Assembly (NCBI GenBank): GCA_026417115.1
Contig: JAOADW010000030.1
Span: forward strand, 1 to 64,000
Direction of reading: 5' to 3'
Length of the DNA: 64,000 nt
Source of the DNA: Rhodocyclaceae bacterium
GTDB lineage: Bacteria > Pseudomonadota > Gammaproteobacteria > Burkholderiales > Rhodocyclaceae
Numbering within the stretch: position 1 is the first letter of the stretch; the number at the start of each line of letters is the position of its first letter. The notes under the pieces are model-generated. The model did not search any database. It was given only the letters and a program-made list of their open reading frames with translations, and was not told where the DNA came from. Shown here in pieces: positions 21,513 to 31,776 of this stretch. The position numbers were made by a program, and so were the translations under genes.

Positions 21513-23233
21513 GCGCCCTCCCGTGCGGATTGCATCGCTGCCTGTTTGAGAGGCGCGGCGGGGGCATCGGGCGGCACGCCATAAAGCCGCAGGGCCTGCG
21601 CCATCACCTGCGAGAACACGGGGGCGGCAACCTCGCCGCCATAGTAACGGCCCGCGGACGGCTCGTCGATCATCACGGCGACGATCAGGCGGGGGTCGGA
21701 GGCCGGCGCGAAACCGACGAAAGACGAGACGTATTTGTTGGCGTAAGCGCCGCCTTCGAGCTTATGGGCGGTTCCCGTCTTGCCTGCGACCCGATAGCCG
21801 GCGACTTGGGCGCGCGGGGCGGTGCCGCCGGCTTCCACGGCCATTTCCAGCATCTTGCGCATTTCGCGGGCGGTATCGGGGGAAAACACGCGCGCGCCGG
21901 CGGGCGGCGTTCCCTCGATGCGGGTGAGCGAAAGCGGTAGATAATCGCCGTCGCGGGCAAAGACCTGGTAAGCACGCGCCAGTTGCAGCAAGGACACCGA
22001 GATGCCATGTCCATAGGCCATGGTCGCTTGCTCGATGGGCCGCCACCGCTTCCAGGGGCGCAAACGGCCCGTCGCCTCGCCGGGGAAGCCAATGCCCACG
22101 GGTTTGCCGAAGCCGAGCGCAGCGAACATCGCCCACATCTTTTCTGCAGGCAGATCGAGCGCGATTTTCGCGGCGCCAACATTGGAAGATTTCTGGATCA
22201 CCTGGGCGACCGAGAGAAGACCATGCGGATGCGCGTCGGAAATCGTCGCGGGGCCGATCGAAAGCCGTCCAGGGGCCGTTTGGATCGGGGTATCGAAACG
22301 CACCCGTCCTTCTTCGAGCGCCAACGCGACGGTAAAGGGCTTGAAAGTCGAGCCGGGCTCATAGGTGTCGGTAATCGCGCGGTTGCGCAGGGGCGCTCCG
22401 GCGAGTTCGCTGCGCTTGTTGGGATTGAAGCTGGGGATACCCGCGAGCGCAAGGACCTCGCCAGTCTTCGCATCGAGCACGACGATCGCGCCGGCGCGCG
22501 CGCGATGTTCGCTCACCGCTTCTTTCAGGCGCGCATAGGCGAGGTATTGTATGCGCGTATCGAGCGCAAGCACGATGTCTCGCCCGTCTTGGGGGGGGCG
22601 CAAGGATTCGACGTCTTCGACGATGCGTCCGCGCCGGTCCTTGATGACCCGGCGACTGCCGGCCTTGCCCGCGAGCTGAGATTGGAAAGCGAGCTCGATG
22701 CCTTCGAGGCCGATGTCGTCGGCGCCCGTGAAGCCGAGCACGTGGGCAGTGACTTCGCCGGCAGGGTAATAGCGGCGATACTCATTGGCGAGATGGATGC
22801 CAGGAAGTTGCAGTTGGGCGACGCGTTCGGCGAGCTCGGGCGAGATCTGGCGCTTGAGATAGACGAAATCGCGTTCGCTGGCCAGCCTCCTCGCGAGTTC
22901 GCGCTCATCGAGCTCGATCAGGCGCGCGAGCTGTCGCTGCTGGGCCGGCGTCAGGCGCGCATCTTCAGGGATTGCCCAGACGGATTTGACCGGGGTGGAG
23001 ACGGCGAGAACCTCGCCATGGCGGTCCAGGATGCGGCCCCGCGTGGCGGGGATTTCGATCACGCGCTCGTAGCGCGCTTCCCCCTTGCCGATCAAAAAAT
23101 CCTTCTCGACGGCTTGCAAATAGAATGCGCGGATCAAGAGCGCCACCGCGCCCAGCGCTAGCAAAGCGTGCACCAGACGCGCTCGCCCGGCGGGCAGGCG
23201 AGGATCGAGCACGGGACTTTTGACGTAGTTCAT
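21509..23233 (-). CDS. ftsI: Septal transpeptidase FtsI (PBP3)
   Basis: A class B penicillin-binding protein of 574 aa. One transmembrane helix (about 20-38) precedes the dimerisation domain (IPATRGRILDRHGEVLA) and the transpeptidase domain with the catalytic Ser near residue 295 (STFK), SSN and KTGT motifs. It crosslinks septal peptidoglycan with FtsW. The start overlaps the ftsL stop by 4 nt; 40 extra in-frame codons upstream lie inside ftsL and are ignored. Confidence 0.96.
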   Translation of the reverse strand: MNYVKSPVLDPRLPAGRARLVHALLALGAVALLIRAFYLQAVEKDFLIGKGEARYERVIEIPATRGRILDRHGEVLAVSTPVKSVWAIPEDARLTPAQQRQLARLIELDERELARRLASERDFVYLKRQISPELAERVAQLQLPGIHLANEYRRYYPAGEVTAHVLGFTGADDIGLEGIELAFQSQLAGKAGSRRVIKDRRGRIVEDVESLRPPQDGRDIVLALDTRIQYLAYARLKEAVSEHRARAGAIVVLDAKTGEVLALAGIPSFNPNKRSELAGAPLRNRAITDTYEPGSTFKPFTVALALEEGRVRFDTPIQTAPGRLSIGPATISDAHPHGLLSVAQVIQKSSNVGAAKIALDLPAEKMWAMFAALGFGKPVGIGFPGEATGRLRPWKRWRPIEQATMAYGHGISVSLLQLARAYQVFARDGDYLPLSLTRIEGTPPAGARVFSPDTAREMRKMLEMAVEAGGTAPRAQVAGYRVAGKTGTAHKLEGGAYANKYVSSFVGFAPASDPRLIVAVMIDEPSAGRYYGGEVAAPVFSQVMAQALRLYGVPPDAPAAPLKQAAMQSAREGA

Positions 23234-23490
23234 GGCTCCAAGGAAATCGTATGTTTCGGGTCCGGCGCATGCATCCTGAGCGCCTTGCGCGCCGATTCTT
23301 CGATGCGCGCATGGGTGGCCCAGGTGCTTTGCTCCAGTTGCAACTGCCCCCATTCGACTTCCAAAGCGCGCATGCGTTCCTGTGTGCGCTCGAGTTCCAT
23401 CGTGAGCTTGCGCGCGCGATGATTGCTGGTCACGACGGCCAGCGCGCAGACCACCACGAGGAAGATCAAGAAGAGGTTTACGCGCAGCAT
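23230..23490 (-). CDS. ftsL: Cell division protein FtsL
   Basis: A small bitopic protein of 86 aa: transmembrane helix at about residues 3-20 (LRVNLFLIFLVVVCALAVV), then a periplasmic coiled coil (ELERTQERMRALEVEWGQLQLE). The start ATG overlaps the rsmH stop by 1 nt. The family is poorly conserved; identity rests on size, topology and position between rsmH and ftsI. Confidence 0.92.
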   Translation of the reverse strand: MLRVNLFLIFLVVVCALAVVTSNHRARKLTMELERTQERMRALEVEWGQLQLEQSTWATHARIEESARKALRMHAPDPKHTISLEP

Positions 23491-24422
23491 CAGAGCTTCT
23501 CCGCGACGCGTAAGAGGGCGCTGCGCGCGCGCGGATTGGCGGCGATTTCCGCGGCGCAAGGACGTCTGGGTTTACCGACGAGCCGTACCATGGGCCTGGG
23601 CAATTGGTCGGCGCGCAAAGGGATTTCCACAGGCGGCGCCATCGGCCGCGCCGCTTGCTGGAAGAAGCGCTTGACGATGCGATCTTCGAGCGAATGGAAG
23701 CTGATCACGACCAATCGACCTTTCGGGCGCAAAAGCGCGAGCGCTTTCGGCAAGGCTAGCGAAAGCTCTTCAAGCTCCCGATTGATGTGAATCCGTAAAG
23801 CCTGGAATGTGCGCGTGGCCGGGTGCTGACCTGGCTCGCGCGTAGGCACGACCTTTTCCACGAGCGCGGCAAGTTGGCCTGTGCGCGTAAGAGGTTCGCG
23901 TTGCCGAGTAGCAACAATCGCCTTTGCAAGCGCATGAGCAAACCGTTCTTCGCCATATTCACGAATCACCTCCTCGATTTCACGTTGATCGGCCCGCGCG
24001 AGAAACTCGGCCGCGGTCTCTCTCTGGGTCGTATCCATGCGCATGTCGAGCGGCGCATCGAAACGAAAACTCATGCCTCGACTGGCCTCGTCCAACTGAG
24101 GGGAGGACACGCCGAGATCGAACAACACACCATCCACGCAGGCGATGCGAAGACGCGCCAGCACTTCGTCCATCTGGCTGAATGCCGCATGGACGAGCAC
24201 GAGTCGCATATCGACGAGCGCCTTGCCGGCGGCAATGGCCTGTGGGTCGCGATCCAAGGCAATCAGGCGCCCCTCGCGCGACAGCCGCGCGAGGATCGCG
24301 CGTGCGTGTCCGCCCCGGCCGAAGGTCGCATCGACATAGATCCCACTCGGCTGGATGCGCAGCGCCTCGATTGCTTCGGCCAGGAGCACCGGTTGGTGGC
24401 CGACCGAAGAATGACTGTCCAT
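23490..24422 (-). CDS. rsmH: 16S rRNA cytosine-1402 N4-methyltransferase RsmH
   Basis: A SAM-dependent methyltransferase of 310 aa, formerly MraW. It starts with [13 protein letters not shown] and contains [14 protein letters not shown] (motif I), [18 protein letters not shown], and [13 protein letters not shown]. It is the second gene of the mra operon, 9 nt after mraZ. Confidence 0.96.
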   Translation of the reverse strand: MDSHSSVGHQPVLLAEAIEALRIQPSGIYVDATFGRGGHARAILARLSREGRLIALDRDPQAIAAGKALVDMRLVLVHAAFSQMDEVLARLRIACVDGVLFDLGVSSPQLDEASRGMSFRFDAPLDMRMDTTQRETAAEFLARADQREIEEVIREYGEERFAHALAKAIVATRQREPLTRTGQLAALVEKVVPTREPGQHPATRTFQALRIHINRELEELSLALPKALALLRPKGRLVVISFHSLEDRIVKRFFQQAARPMAPPVEIPLRADQLPRPMVRLVGKPRRPCAAEIAANPRARSALLRVAEKL

Positions 24423-24431
24423 CGTCGCGAC

Positions 24432-24881
24432 TCACAAAGACAAACCTTCGAAACCGGGGGGAGGCGATTCGGCCGCCAATGCTTCAAATGCCGTCTCATG
24501 CTGGCGACGCCAGCCGCTCTCGCTCCAGAGCTCGAAATGCGTGCCCATGCCCACCATCCAGATCTCCTTCGTCAATTCGGCGAATTCGCGTAGCTCGCTG
24601 GGGATCAACAGCCGTCCTGCTGCGTCGAGTTCGGTTTCGCGTGCGTTGCCGACCAAAACGCGCTTGGCGGCGGCTGAACGCGGATCGAAGCTCGGCGCCG
24701 CGAGGATCTTGTCGCGAATCGGCAGCCAAGCGGGTTCGGGGTAGAGCAACAGGCAGCGATGGGGATGTGCGGTGAGCACCAGCTTGCCGCCGGATTGCTC
24801 GCTCAACGACTCACGGTGGCGTGTCGGCACGGCGAAGCGGCCCTTGGCATCGAGACTCAGCTGAGCCGCGCCTTGAAACAT
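24432..24881 (-). CDS. mraZ: Transcriptional regulator MraZ
   Basis: A DNA-binding protein of 149 aa with two SpoVT/AbrB-like modules; each contains a D-A-K/A-G-R-F/L core (LDAKGRFAVPTRHR near residue 10, and DAAGRLLIPSELREF near residue 75). MraZ represses its own operon by binding direct repeats in the promoter, which are present just upstream. The start is the ATG with GGGAGGGG upstream; the in-frame extension of 13 codons would run across the repeats. Confidence 0.95.
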   Translation of the reverse strand: MFQGAAQLSLDAKGRFAVPTRHRESLSEQSGGKLVLTAHPHRCLLLYPEPAWLPIRDKILAAPSFDPRSAAAKRVLVGNARETELDAAGRLLIPSELREFAELTKEIWMVGMGTHFELWSESGWRRQHETAFEALAAESPPPGFEGLSL

Positions 24882-24902
24882 CGCCCTCGCCCCTCCCTTC
24901 CT

Positions 24903-24937
24903 TCCACTGTCTCCCACCAAAACCCACTTTATTCCAC
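24903..24937 (-). promoter_or_regulatory. Four MraZ-box repeats (GTGGR) with 10-bp period
   Basis: On the minus strand the pentamers GTGGA, GTGGG, GTGGG, GTGGA occupy 24933-24937, 24923-24927, 24913-24917 and 24903-24907. Each starts exactly 10 bp after the previous one, so all face the same side of the helix. This is the known operator layout for MraZ and lies immediately upstream of mraZ, overlapping the -10 region. Confidence 0.88.
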
Positions 24938-24954
24938 AAACTGGGACAAGTCAA
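24926..24954 (-). promoter_or_regulatory. Promoter of the mra/dcw operon
   Basis: A sigma-70-like promoter on the minus strand: -35 TTGACT (24954-24949), 17-bp spacer, -10 TAAAGT (24931-24926). The first two MraZ boxes flank and overlap the -10, so bound MraZ would exclude RNA polymerase. Confidence 0.8.
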
Positions 24955-25020
24955 GGGCGAGGCCTCTTTTTTTCTTTGACGACAAGGGCTTAGATGCGGG
25001 CGGAGAAGTTTTTTGAAAAT

Positions 25021-25056
25021 AAAAAAGCCTTGCGAATCAAGGCAAGGCTTTTTTTA
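25021..25056 (-). terminator. Rho-independent terminator of rnpB
   Basis: A strong inverted repeat with AAGCCTTG and CAAGGCTT arms is flanked by A and T runs on both sides, so it can work in both directions. It lies immediately downstream of rnpB and insulates it from the mra promoter. Confidence 0.88.
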
Positions 25057-25071
25057 GTGAAAGTAAAACTT

Positions 25072-25459
25072 GAAGAGGGAGTCTGCCGATAAGCCGGGTT
25101 CTGTCGTGGGCAGCCATTCCTCTAGGGCCATTCTCACGAATGGCCTCGAGCGACCAACCCGGGAGCGGCGCGGGCCACGCCATGGCTCCCCTATTCGGTC
25201 TTGCACCGGATGGGGTTTTGCCTGCCACCCTTGTTACCAAGGGTGCGGTGAGCTCTTACCTCGCCTTTTCACCCTTGCCTGTACGGCCTCGTATGCCGCG
25301 AGGCCGCCATCGGCGGTTTGTTTTCTGTGCCACTTTCCGTCGCCTTGGGCCTCTTGCGAGGCTTGCTGCGCCCGGCTGTTAGCCGGCATCCTGCCCTTTG
25401 GTGCCCGGACTTTCCTCGGAAGAAGCCTCTTCCGCGGCTGCCTGGCAGACTCCCTCCCC
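25072..25459 (-). ncRNA. rnpB: RNase P RNA (bacterial class A)
   Basis: The catalytic RNA of RNase P, about 388 nt, which matures tRNA 5' ends. A 13-bp P1 helix is formed by GAGGGAGTCTGCC at the 5' end (25456-25444) and its complement at the 3' end (25087-25075). The universally conserved GAGGAAAGTCCGGGC (complement of 25403-25417) and ACAGAACCCGGCTTA near the 3' end are both present, as is the P15/L15 tRNA CCA-binding neighbourhood. It lies between the small lipoprotein gene and the mra operon, same strand. Ends are estimated from P1 to within a few bases. Confidence 0.95.
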
Positions 25460-25489
25460 AGCATAGCAAACCCTAGGCGTGGCGCGCAA
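25460..25489 (-). promoter_or_regulatory. Candidate rnpB promoter
   Basis: On the minus strand, -35-like TTGCGC (25489-25484), an 18-bp spacer and -10 TATGCT (25465-25460) would put +1 near 25453, in or just before the 5' strand of P1. It agrees with the RNA boundary but the hexamers are weak. Confidence 0.4.
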
Positions 25490-25521
25490 AGAGATTTTTA
25501 CGCCGTGGGCAGAAGAAGGGT

Positions 25522-25956
25522 TCATTCGTTGTTGTTGGAGAGGGGTTTCTTGTCGTCGGCGGGATAGAAGGCGAATTGCCCCCCTTTGGTGCGAAAACTC
25601 CCGAGCAGAGGCCCGGGCTCGGCCGGCGGCTCCTCATAGGCCTGCATCCGGCATTGCCGCGTTTCCGCGACATACCAGTTCTTGCCTTGATTGAGGATGA
25701 AGACAAAGGGCTCCGGACTGTAGAGATCGACGCGCAGCTTTTCGCTCTTCACCTTCTTGAGCGCGTAACGTCGCTGGCATTCGGGGTAGCGCGCCACGAT
25801 CAGATCAAGCTCCCAGCCGGAGGACCAAAAGTAGGGTTTGTTGCGCTCGAGGGTCAGCGAATGGTCGCCCCCTTCGATCTGATAAGCGACGGGCTCCTTC
25901 ACGCAGGCAGCCAGGAAGCAAACGGAGAATGCGGCAAAAAGCGTCCTGCGCATCAT
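25522..25956 (-). CDS. Small lipoprotein of unknown function
   Basis: A predicted lipoprotein of 144 aa: short basic start, hydrophobic segment and lipobox ending FLAAC, with the modified Cys near residue 18. The mature part has [26 protein letters not shown] and a second region with [10 protein letters not shown] do not recognise the family. It overlaps the pyrC stop by 4 nt (ATGATGA), so it is translationally coupled to pyrC, but nothing in it suggests a role in pyrimidine synthesis. It was probably placed there by operon history. Confidence 0.8.
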   Translation of the reverse strand: MMRRTLFAAFSVCFLAACVKEPVAYQIEGGDHSLTLERNKPYFWSSGWELDLIVARYPECQRRYALKKVKSEKLRVDLYSPEPFVFILNQGKNWYVAETRQCRMQAYEEPPAEPGPLLGSFRTKGGQFAFYPADDKKPLSNNNE

Positions 25957-26993
25957 TCGGCCTCCAGTCGCCAAGACAGCGTCTGGCCCGCAAAGAAGGG
26001 GACCAAAGGGTCGTTGGGCAAGCCCGCCAGCATCTGGGGCACTTGCCAGGCATGGCGCACGAGCGTGACCGTCTCCGTATTGCGGGGAAGACCGTAGAAG
26101 TCCGCACCATGGAAGCTCGCGAAGCCTTCGAGCCGAGCGAGTGCGCCAGCGGCGGCAAAGGCCTCTGCATAGAGCTCGAGCGCAGCCGGCGCCGTGTAGC
26201 AGCCGGCGCAGCCGCACGCGGCTTCCTTCGTGCTTTTCACGTGGGGAGCGGAATCCGTGCCGAGAAAGAATTTCGGGTTGCCCGAGGTGGCGGCCGCCAG
26301 CAAGGCTTGTCGGTGCGCTTCGCGCTTGAGCACCGGCAGGCAATAGTGATGGGGGCGAAGGCCGCCCGCGAACAACGCGTTGCGATTGAGCAGCAAATGC
26401 TGCGGCGTGATGGTCGCCGCGACGTTTGGGCCCATGGCCTCGACGAAAGCCACGCCCTCTTTCGTGGTGACGTGCTCGAGCACGACTTTGAGTCCTGGAA
26501 AGTCTCGCACGAGGGGCGCCAGCCGACGCTCGATGAACACCGCTTCGCGGTCGAAGACGTCGACTTCAGGATCGGTGACTTCCCCATGGACGAGCAGCGG
26601 CAGCCCCAGTTTTTCCATGCGCGCGAACACCGCACGGCATTTGGCGAGATCAGTGACACCGGCCTCCGCATGCGTCGTGGCGCCTGCTGGGTAGAGTTTG
26701 ACGCCGTGGATGAAGCCGGAGGCAACGGCCGCATCGATCTCGGCGGGGGAGGTGGCGTCGGTCAGATAAAGCGTCATCAACGGCGTGAAGGACACCCCCT
26801 GGGGGACCGCGTCGAGAATGCGCTGGCGATACGCGGCGGCTTGCGCGACCGTGGCGACGGGCGGCTTCAGATTCGGCATCACGATCGCACGCGCAAAGCG
26901 CCGAGCGGTTTCCGGCACCACGGCGGCCAAGATCGGGCCATCTCGCAGATGCACGTGCCAATCATCGGGGCGGGTCAGGGTCAGGCGTTCCAT
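25953..26993 (-). CDS. pyrC: Dihydroorotase (PyrC, class II)
   Basis: A zinc amidohydrolase of 346 aa that closes carbamoyl-aspartate to dihydroorotate. Metal and substrate motifs are clear: WHVHLRDG (HxH), [19 protein letters not shown] with the carboxylated Lys, LLVHGEV, LEHVTT and GTDSAPH. The length matches the class II enzymes of proteobacteria. The start is the ATG immediately before [14 protein letters not shown]; an upstream extension overlaps rsmI and is not conserved. Confidence 0.95.
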   Translation of the reverse strand: MERLTLTRPDDWHVHLRDGPILAAVVPETARRFARAIVMPNLKPPVATVAQAAAYRQRILDAVPQGVSFTPLMTLYLTDATSPAEIDAAVASGFIHGVKLYPAGATTHAEAGVTDLAKCRAVFARMEKLGLPLLVHGEVTDPEVDVFDREAVFIERRLAPLVRDFPGLKVVLEHVTTKEGVAFVEAMGPNVAATITPQHLLLNRNALFAGGLRPHHYCLPVLKREAHRQALLAAATSGNPKFFLGTDSAPHVKSTKEAACGCAGCYTAPAALELYAEAFAAAGALARLEGFASFHGADFYGLPRNTETVTLVRHAWQVPQMLAGLPNDPLVPFFAGQTLSWRLEAE

Positions 26994-27003
26994 TGCGGTG
27001 ATT

Positions 27004-27834
27004 TTAGCCTCCCTTGCGCGCGAGCGCCTTGGCGTAGAGGTCGTGTTTGGCCTCGCCTGTGAACTTGGCGGCGATTCTCGCGGCTTGGCTGACCGGCAAT
27101 TCTTCGAGCAAGAGGGCAAGGAGGCGTTCGCCGTCGCATCTGGCCTTTTTGTGATCAGGCGGCGCAGAGACGATGAGCACGAACTCGCCGCGCTGGCGGT
27201 TTTCGTCGGCCTCGAGCCAACGAGGCGCCTCCGTCAAGGGCAAGCGCGTGCATTCTTCGAAGCGCTTGGTGAGCTCACGCGCGATGAAGATTTCACGCAC
27301 GCTTTCCAGTCCGGCGACGAGATCGGCGAGCGTTTCTTTGATGCGATGCGGCGCTTCGTAAAAGACGAGGAGGGCTGGGATCGCCTTGAGCGTCGCGATT
27401 TCCGCCTGACGCGACTTGGCCTTTGCGGGCAAAAAGCCGACGAAATGAAAGGGGCCAGTAAAGCCGCTGATCGAGAGCGCTGCGATGGCGGCGTTTGGGC
27501 CTGGAATCGGCGTGATGGGAAAGCCGGCGCGTCGGACGGCGCTCACCGCATACGCGCCCGGATCGGAAATGCCGGGAGTGCCAGCGTCCGCGACCAAGGC
27601 GATGTGTTTGCCTTTCTCGAGCTCGGCGAGAATCTTCAAAGTCGCCTGGCGCTCGTTGTGCTGATGAAGCGACATCAGTGGCTTGTCGATGCCATAATGG
27701 GCGAGCAATATGCGCGTATGGCGCGTATCTTCGCAGACGACGAGGTCTGCCGCGCGCAAGACGTCGAGCGCGCGCAAGGTGATGTCGGCAAGATTGCCGA
27801 TCGGCGTGGCGACGAGTGACAGCGATCCGCTCAT
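27004..27834 (-). CDS. rsmI: 16S rRNA 2'-O-methyltransferase RsmI
   Basis: A tetrapyrrole-methylase-fold enzyme of 276 aa that methylates C1402 ribose of 16S rRNA; its base-methylating partner RsmH is in this window too. It begins [19 protein letters not shown] and has [26 protein letters not shown] and FYEAPHRI. The start is fixed because the conserved VATPIGNL begins only eight residues in. This start codon shares the palindrome CATG with the divergent yraN start. Confidence 0.94.
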   Translation of the reverse strand: MSGSLSLVATPIGNLADITLRALDVLRAADLVVCEDTRHTRILLAHYGIDKPLMSLHQHNERQATLKILAELEKGKHIALVADAGTPGISDPGAYAVSAVRRAGFPITPIPGPNAAIAALSISGFTGPFHFVGFLPAKAKSRQAEIATLKAIPALLVFYEAPHRIKETLADLVAGLESVREIFIARELTKRFEECTRLPLTEAPRWLEADENRQRGEFVLIVSAPPDHKKARCDGERLLALLLEELPVSQAARIAAKFTGEAKHDLYAKALARKGG

Positions 27835-28192
27835 GGGTATCTATGTGACGAAGAGGGCTCATGGCTTGGCCATGGAAGCAGCGGCGGCCGACTACCTCGC
27901 CCGTCAGGGCGTGAAAGTCATCGCTCGCAATTTTCGCATCCGCGGTGGAGAAATCGATCTCGTCTGCGAAGAGGGAAATACGATTGTCTTCGTCGAGGTC
28001 AGAAGCCGCCGACGAAAAGATTACGGCAGCGCTGCCGAAAGCATTTCGTGGTCCAAGCGCAAGCGTCTGATCCTGGCTGCGCGGGGGTGGCTCATGCGCC
28101 ACGGCATGCGCGCATGCCGCTTTGATTGCGTGCTCTTCGACGGAGGTCGCCTCACCTGGATCAAAAACGCCTTCTCAGCCGATCTCGACTAA
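27833..28192 (+). CDS. yraN: YraN/UPF0102 family putative endonuclease-fold protein
   Basis: A protein of up to 119 aa of the YraN family, with the restriction-endonuclease-like core: ARNFRIRGGEIDLVCEEGNTIVFVEVRSRR (E-I-D-L and V-E-V-R motifs, about residues 30-60). The biological role of the family is unsettled. The ATG shares the CATG with the divergent rsmI start; a GTG four codons in (27845) is an alternative. It belongs to the rsmI-yraN-diaA-dolP neighbourhood known in enterics. Confidence 0.88.
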   Translation: MGIYVTKRAHGLAMEAAAADYLARQGVKVIARNFRIRGGEIDLVCEEGNTIVFVEVRSRRRKDYGSAAESISWSKRKRLILAARGWLMRHGMRACRFDCVLFDGGRLTWIKNAFSADLD

Positions 28193-28275
28193 AAAGCGTG
28201 TGAAGGTTTGCACAGCCAGCCGGCAAGCGAGGATGAGAGGGAAAAAAGCGGCGATCACTCGTGCTTGTCTTTGCG

Positions 28276-29546
<1,271 letters not shown>

Positions 29547-29550
<4 letters not shown>

Positions 29551-30035
29551 TCTACCCGCCGCCTGCTTTTGAGAATAAATTCTGCGCGCCGACGCAGTTC
29601 GTTGCACGCTGCGCGGACTTGCCCAGGCCGCTCGTGTTTACCAACGGTTGTTTCGACCTCCTGCATCGAGGTCATGTGACTTATCTTGCTCAGGCGCGGG
29701 CGCTCGGCGCAAGCCTCGTCGTTGCCGTCAATAGCGATGCCTCGGTCAAGCGCCTGGGCAAAGGCAAGGAACGGCCGATCAATCCGCTGGAAGATCGCAT
29801 GGCCGTGTTAGCGGCTTTGGAAAGCGTCTCCCTAGTCACGTGGTTCGAGGAAGACACGCCGCTTGAGCGCATCCTCGAATGTCGGCCTGAGGTGCTCGTC
29901 AAGGGCGGCGACTGGCCCATCGACCGCATCGTGGGCGCCCGCGAGGTCCACGGCTGGGGCGGAGCGGTGCATGCGATTCCCTTTCTCCACGAGCGCTCGA
30001 CCAGCGCGCTCGTGGAAAAGATTCGCCGCCTCTGA
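29547..30035 (+). CDS. rfaE2: D-glycero-beta-D-manno-heptose-1-phosphate adenylyltransferase (RfaE2)
   Basis: A cytidylyltransferase-like enzyme of 162 aa that activates heptose-1-phosphate to ADP-heptose for LPS core. It shows [17 protein letters not shown] (HxGH motif, about residues 31-47), [15 protein letters not shown] and [11 protein letters not shown]. It corresponds to the C-terminal half of HldE; the kinase half (RfaE1) is not in the window. It starts with GTG overlapping the dolP stop. It is convergent with ssb, only 2 nt apart. Confidence 0.93.
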
Positions 30036-30037
30036 TC

Positions 30038-30484
30038 TCAGAATGGAATGTCGTCGTCGAGGTCCGCAAAGCCGTTCGCTGCACCAGCCGGCGGCGCAGA
30101 TTTGACGCTGGGACGGCCGTTGCTTTCGCGCACGGGCTCGCCGCTGCCTTCCCGAGGCCCCAACATCTTCATGTCGCTGGCGACGATTTCGGTCGTGTAG
30201 CGTTCCTGCCCGTCCTGGCCCTGCCATTTGCGCGTGCGCAAAGCGCCTTCGACATAGACTTGACGCCCTTTCTTCAGGTATTGGCCTGCGATTTCGGCCA
30301 GCTTGCCGAAAAAGACCACACGATGCCATTCGGTGGCTTCCTTTCGATCGCCGGTGCTCTTGTCTTTCCAGACCTCGGTGGTGGCCAAGCGGATATTGAC
30401 CACGGGCTCGCCGCTCGGCATATAGCGAGTTTCGGGGTCGGCGCCGAGGTTCCCGATCAAGATCACCTTGTTGACCGATGCCAT
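30038..30484 (-). CDS. ssb: Single-stranded DNA-binding protein
   Basis: A homotetrameric ssDNA-binding protein of 148 aa: OB fold from [20 protein letters not shown] to about residue 110, a short flexible Gly/Pro/Ser segment, and the acidic tail DLDDDIPF that recruits partner proteins. The ATG has GGGAG 6 nt upstream. It lies 35 nt downstream of the MFS gene on the same strand. Confidence 0.96.
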   Translation of the reverse strand: MASVNKVILIGNLGADPETRYMPSGEPVVNIRLATTEVWKDKSTGDRKEATEWHRVVFFGKLAEIAGQYLKKGRQVYVEGALRTRKWQGQDGQERYTTEIVASDMKMLGPREGSGEPVRESNGRPSVKSAPPAGAANGFADLDDDIPF

Positions 30485-30519
30485 GATGTTCTCCCTGGTT
30501 GCGAAATCGAAGGCCGAGT

Positions 30520-31710
30520 TTACCTCGCTCGTGACGAAACCCCGAGCGGGGCGAGGGCGGAGAGCAACCACACGAAGGCGAAAAACGCACAGACCGCAGG
30601 CACCATGACGGCGCCGTATCGCTGAGCGAGCCAGCCGCCCAGCGCGCCGCCACAGAACAGCCCTGCCGATTGCACGGTATTGTAGATCCCGAGCGCGGCG
30701 CCCTTGGCGGCGGCCGGCGCGAGTCGTGAGATCCAAGAGGGCTGGATCGCTTCGAGGATGTTGAAGCCGGTGAAGAAAACGAAAAGGACGCATCCAGTTG
30801 CCCAGGGAGGGGTAGGGGCGGCGAGCAGGCCAATTTCGGCGAGCAAGAGGGCGCCGATCGCGCCGCGATAGACGAACGTCAATCGCCCATGCCGTTCGGC
30901 GGCGATGATCGCCGGCACCATGATCGCGAAGGAAGCGAGCAAAGCCGGTAAATAGACGGACCAATGCGCATGCTGAGGAAGCCCATGGGCGACGAGGTGT
31001 GCGGGCACCACCACCCAGAGCGCCGTCTGCATCAAATGGAGCATGAATACCCCGAGGTTGAGCCGCGCAAGCCGCGCATCCCAGAATACCTGTCGAAAAG
31101 GGGGGAGAGGCGCGCGCGAGGGGGGCGGAGCAGGGGGGACGGCTGCGAGCAAAAGGCCAATGGCGATGAGCGCGAGCACGCCAATCAGGAGAAAGAGACC
31201 AGAAAGTCCCAGCCATGCCGCCAGAGGCGGGGCGATCACGAGCGAGCCTGCGAAGACGAGGCCGATCGAGGCCCCGATCATCGCCATCACTTTGGTGCGG
31301 TGCGCCTCACGCGTCAGGTCGGCTGCAAGCGCAGTCACCGCGGCCGAGATCGCCCCCGCCCCTTGAATGATGCGGGCAATGATCAGCGTCACGAGATCGG
31401 TCGCTGCCGCGGCGAGAAAGCTGCCACCGGCAAAGAGCAGCAGGCCGGCGACGATCACCGGCTTGCGTCCCCAGCGATCGGAAGCGATGCCAAAAGGTAT
31501 TTGCAATAGCGCCTGGGTGATGCCATAGGCGCCCAGCGCGAAGCCGACGAGTGCGTGATTTTCTCCGCCAGACAGATCCTGCGCGAGTAAGGCAAACACC
31601 GGCAGCAGCAAAAAGAGCCCGAGCATACGTAGGCCGAAGATGGCGGCGAGCACGGCGCCAGTGCGTCGCTCGGCGGCGGTCATGGGTTCGAGGGGGGAAG
31701 CATGGGACAT
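30520..31710 (-). CDS. Major facilitator superfamily transporter
   Basis: A polytopic membrane protein of 396 aa with about 12 hydrophobic segments. The loop 2-3 signature [20 protein letters not shown] and [13 protein letters not shown] are typical of MFS drug:H+ antiporter-like carriers. The substrate cannot be read from sequence. The ssb-MFS-uvrA order recurs in betaproteobacteria. The start at 31710 is chosen; a second ATG lies nine codons in. Confidence 0.88.
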   Translation of the reverse strand: MSHASPLEPMTAAERRTGAVLAAIFGLRMLGLFLLLPVFALLAQDLSGGENHALVGFALGAYGITQALLQIPFGIASDRWGRKPVIVAGLLLFAGGSFLAAAATDLVTLIIARIIQGAGAISAAVTALAADLTREAHRTKVMAMIGASIGLVFAGSLVIAPPLAAWLGLSGLFLLIGVLALIAIGLLLAAVPPAPPPSRAPLPPFRQVFWDARLARLNLGVFMLHLMQTALWVVVPAHLVAHGLPQHAHWSVYLPALLASFAIMVPAIIAAERHGRLTFVYRGAIGALLLAEIGLLAAPTPPWATGCVLFVFFTGFNILEAIQPSWISRLAPAAAKGAALGIYNTVQSAGLFCGGALGGWLAQRYGAVMVPAVCAFFAFVWLLSALAPLGVSSRAR

Positions 31711-31776
31711 CGCGAGATGCAGCAGAACGAAAGCAGACGGGTATATTAACAGGTTGCTCCTGGAAATCTGGATGTG

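Noticed and set aside
31736-31753. Possible LexA (SOS) box upstream of uvrA
   Set aside because: Only the right half (TTAACAGG) resembles the consensus; the left CTG half is missing.
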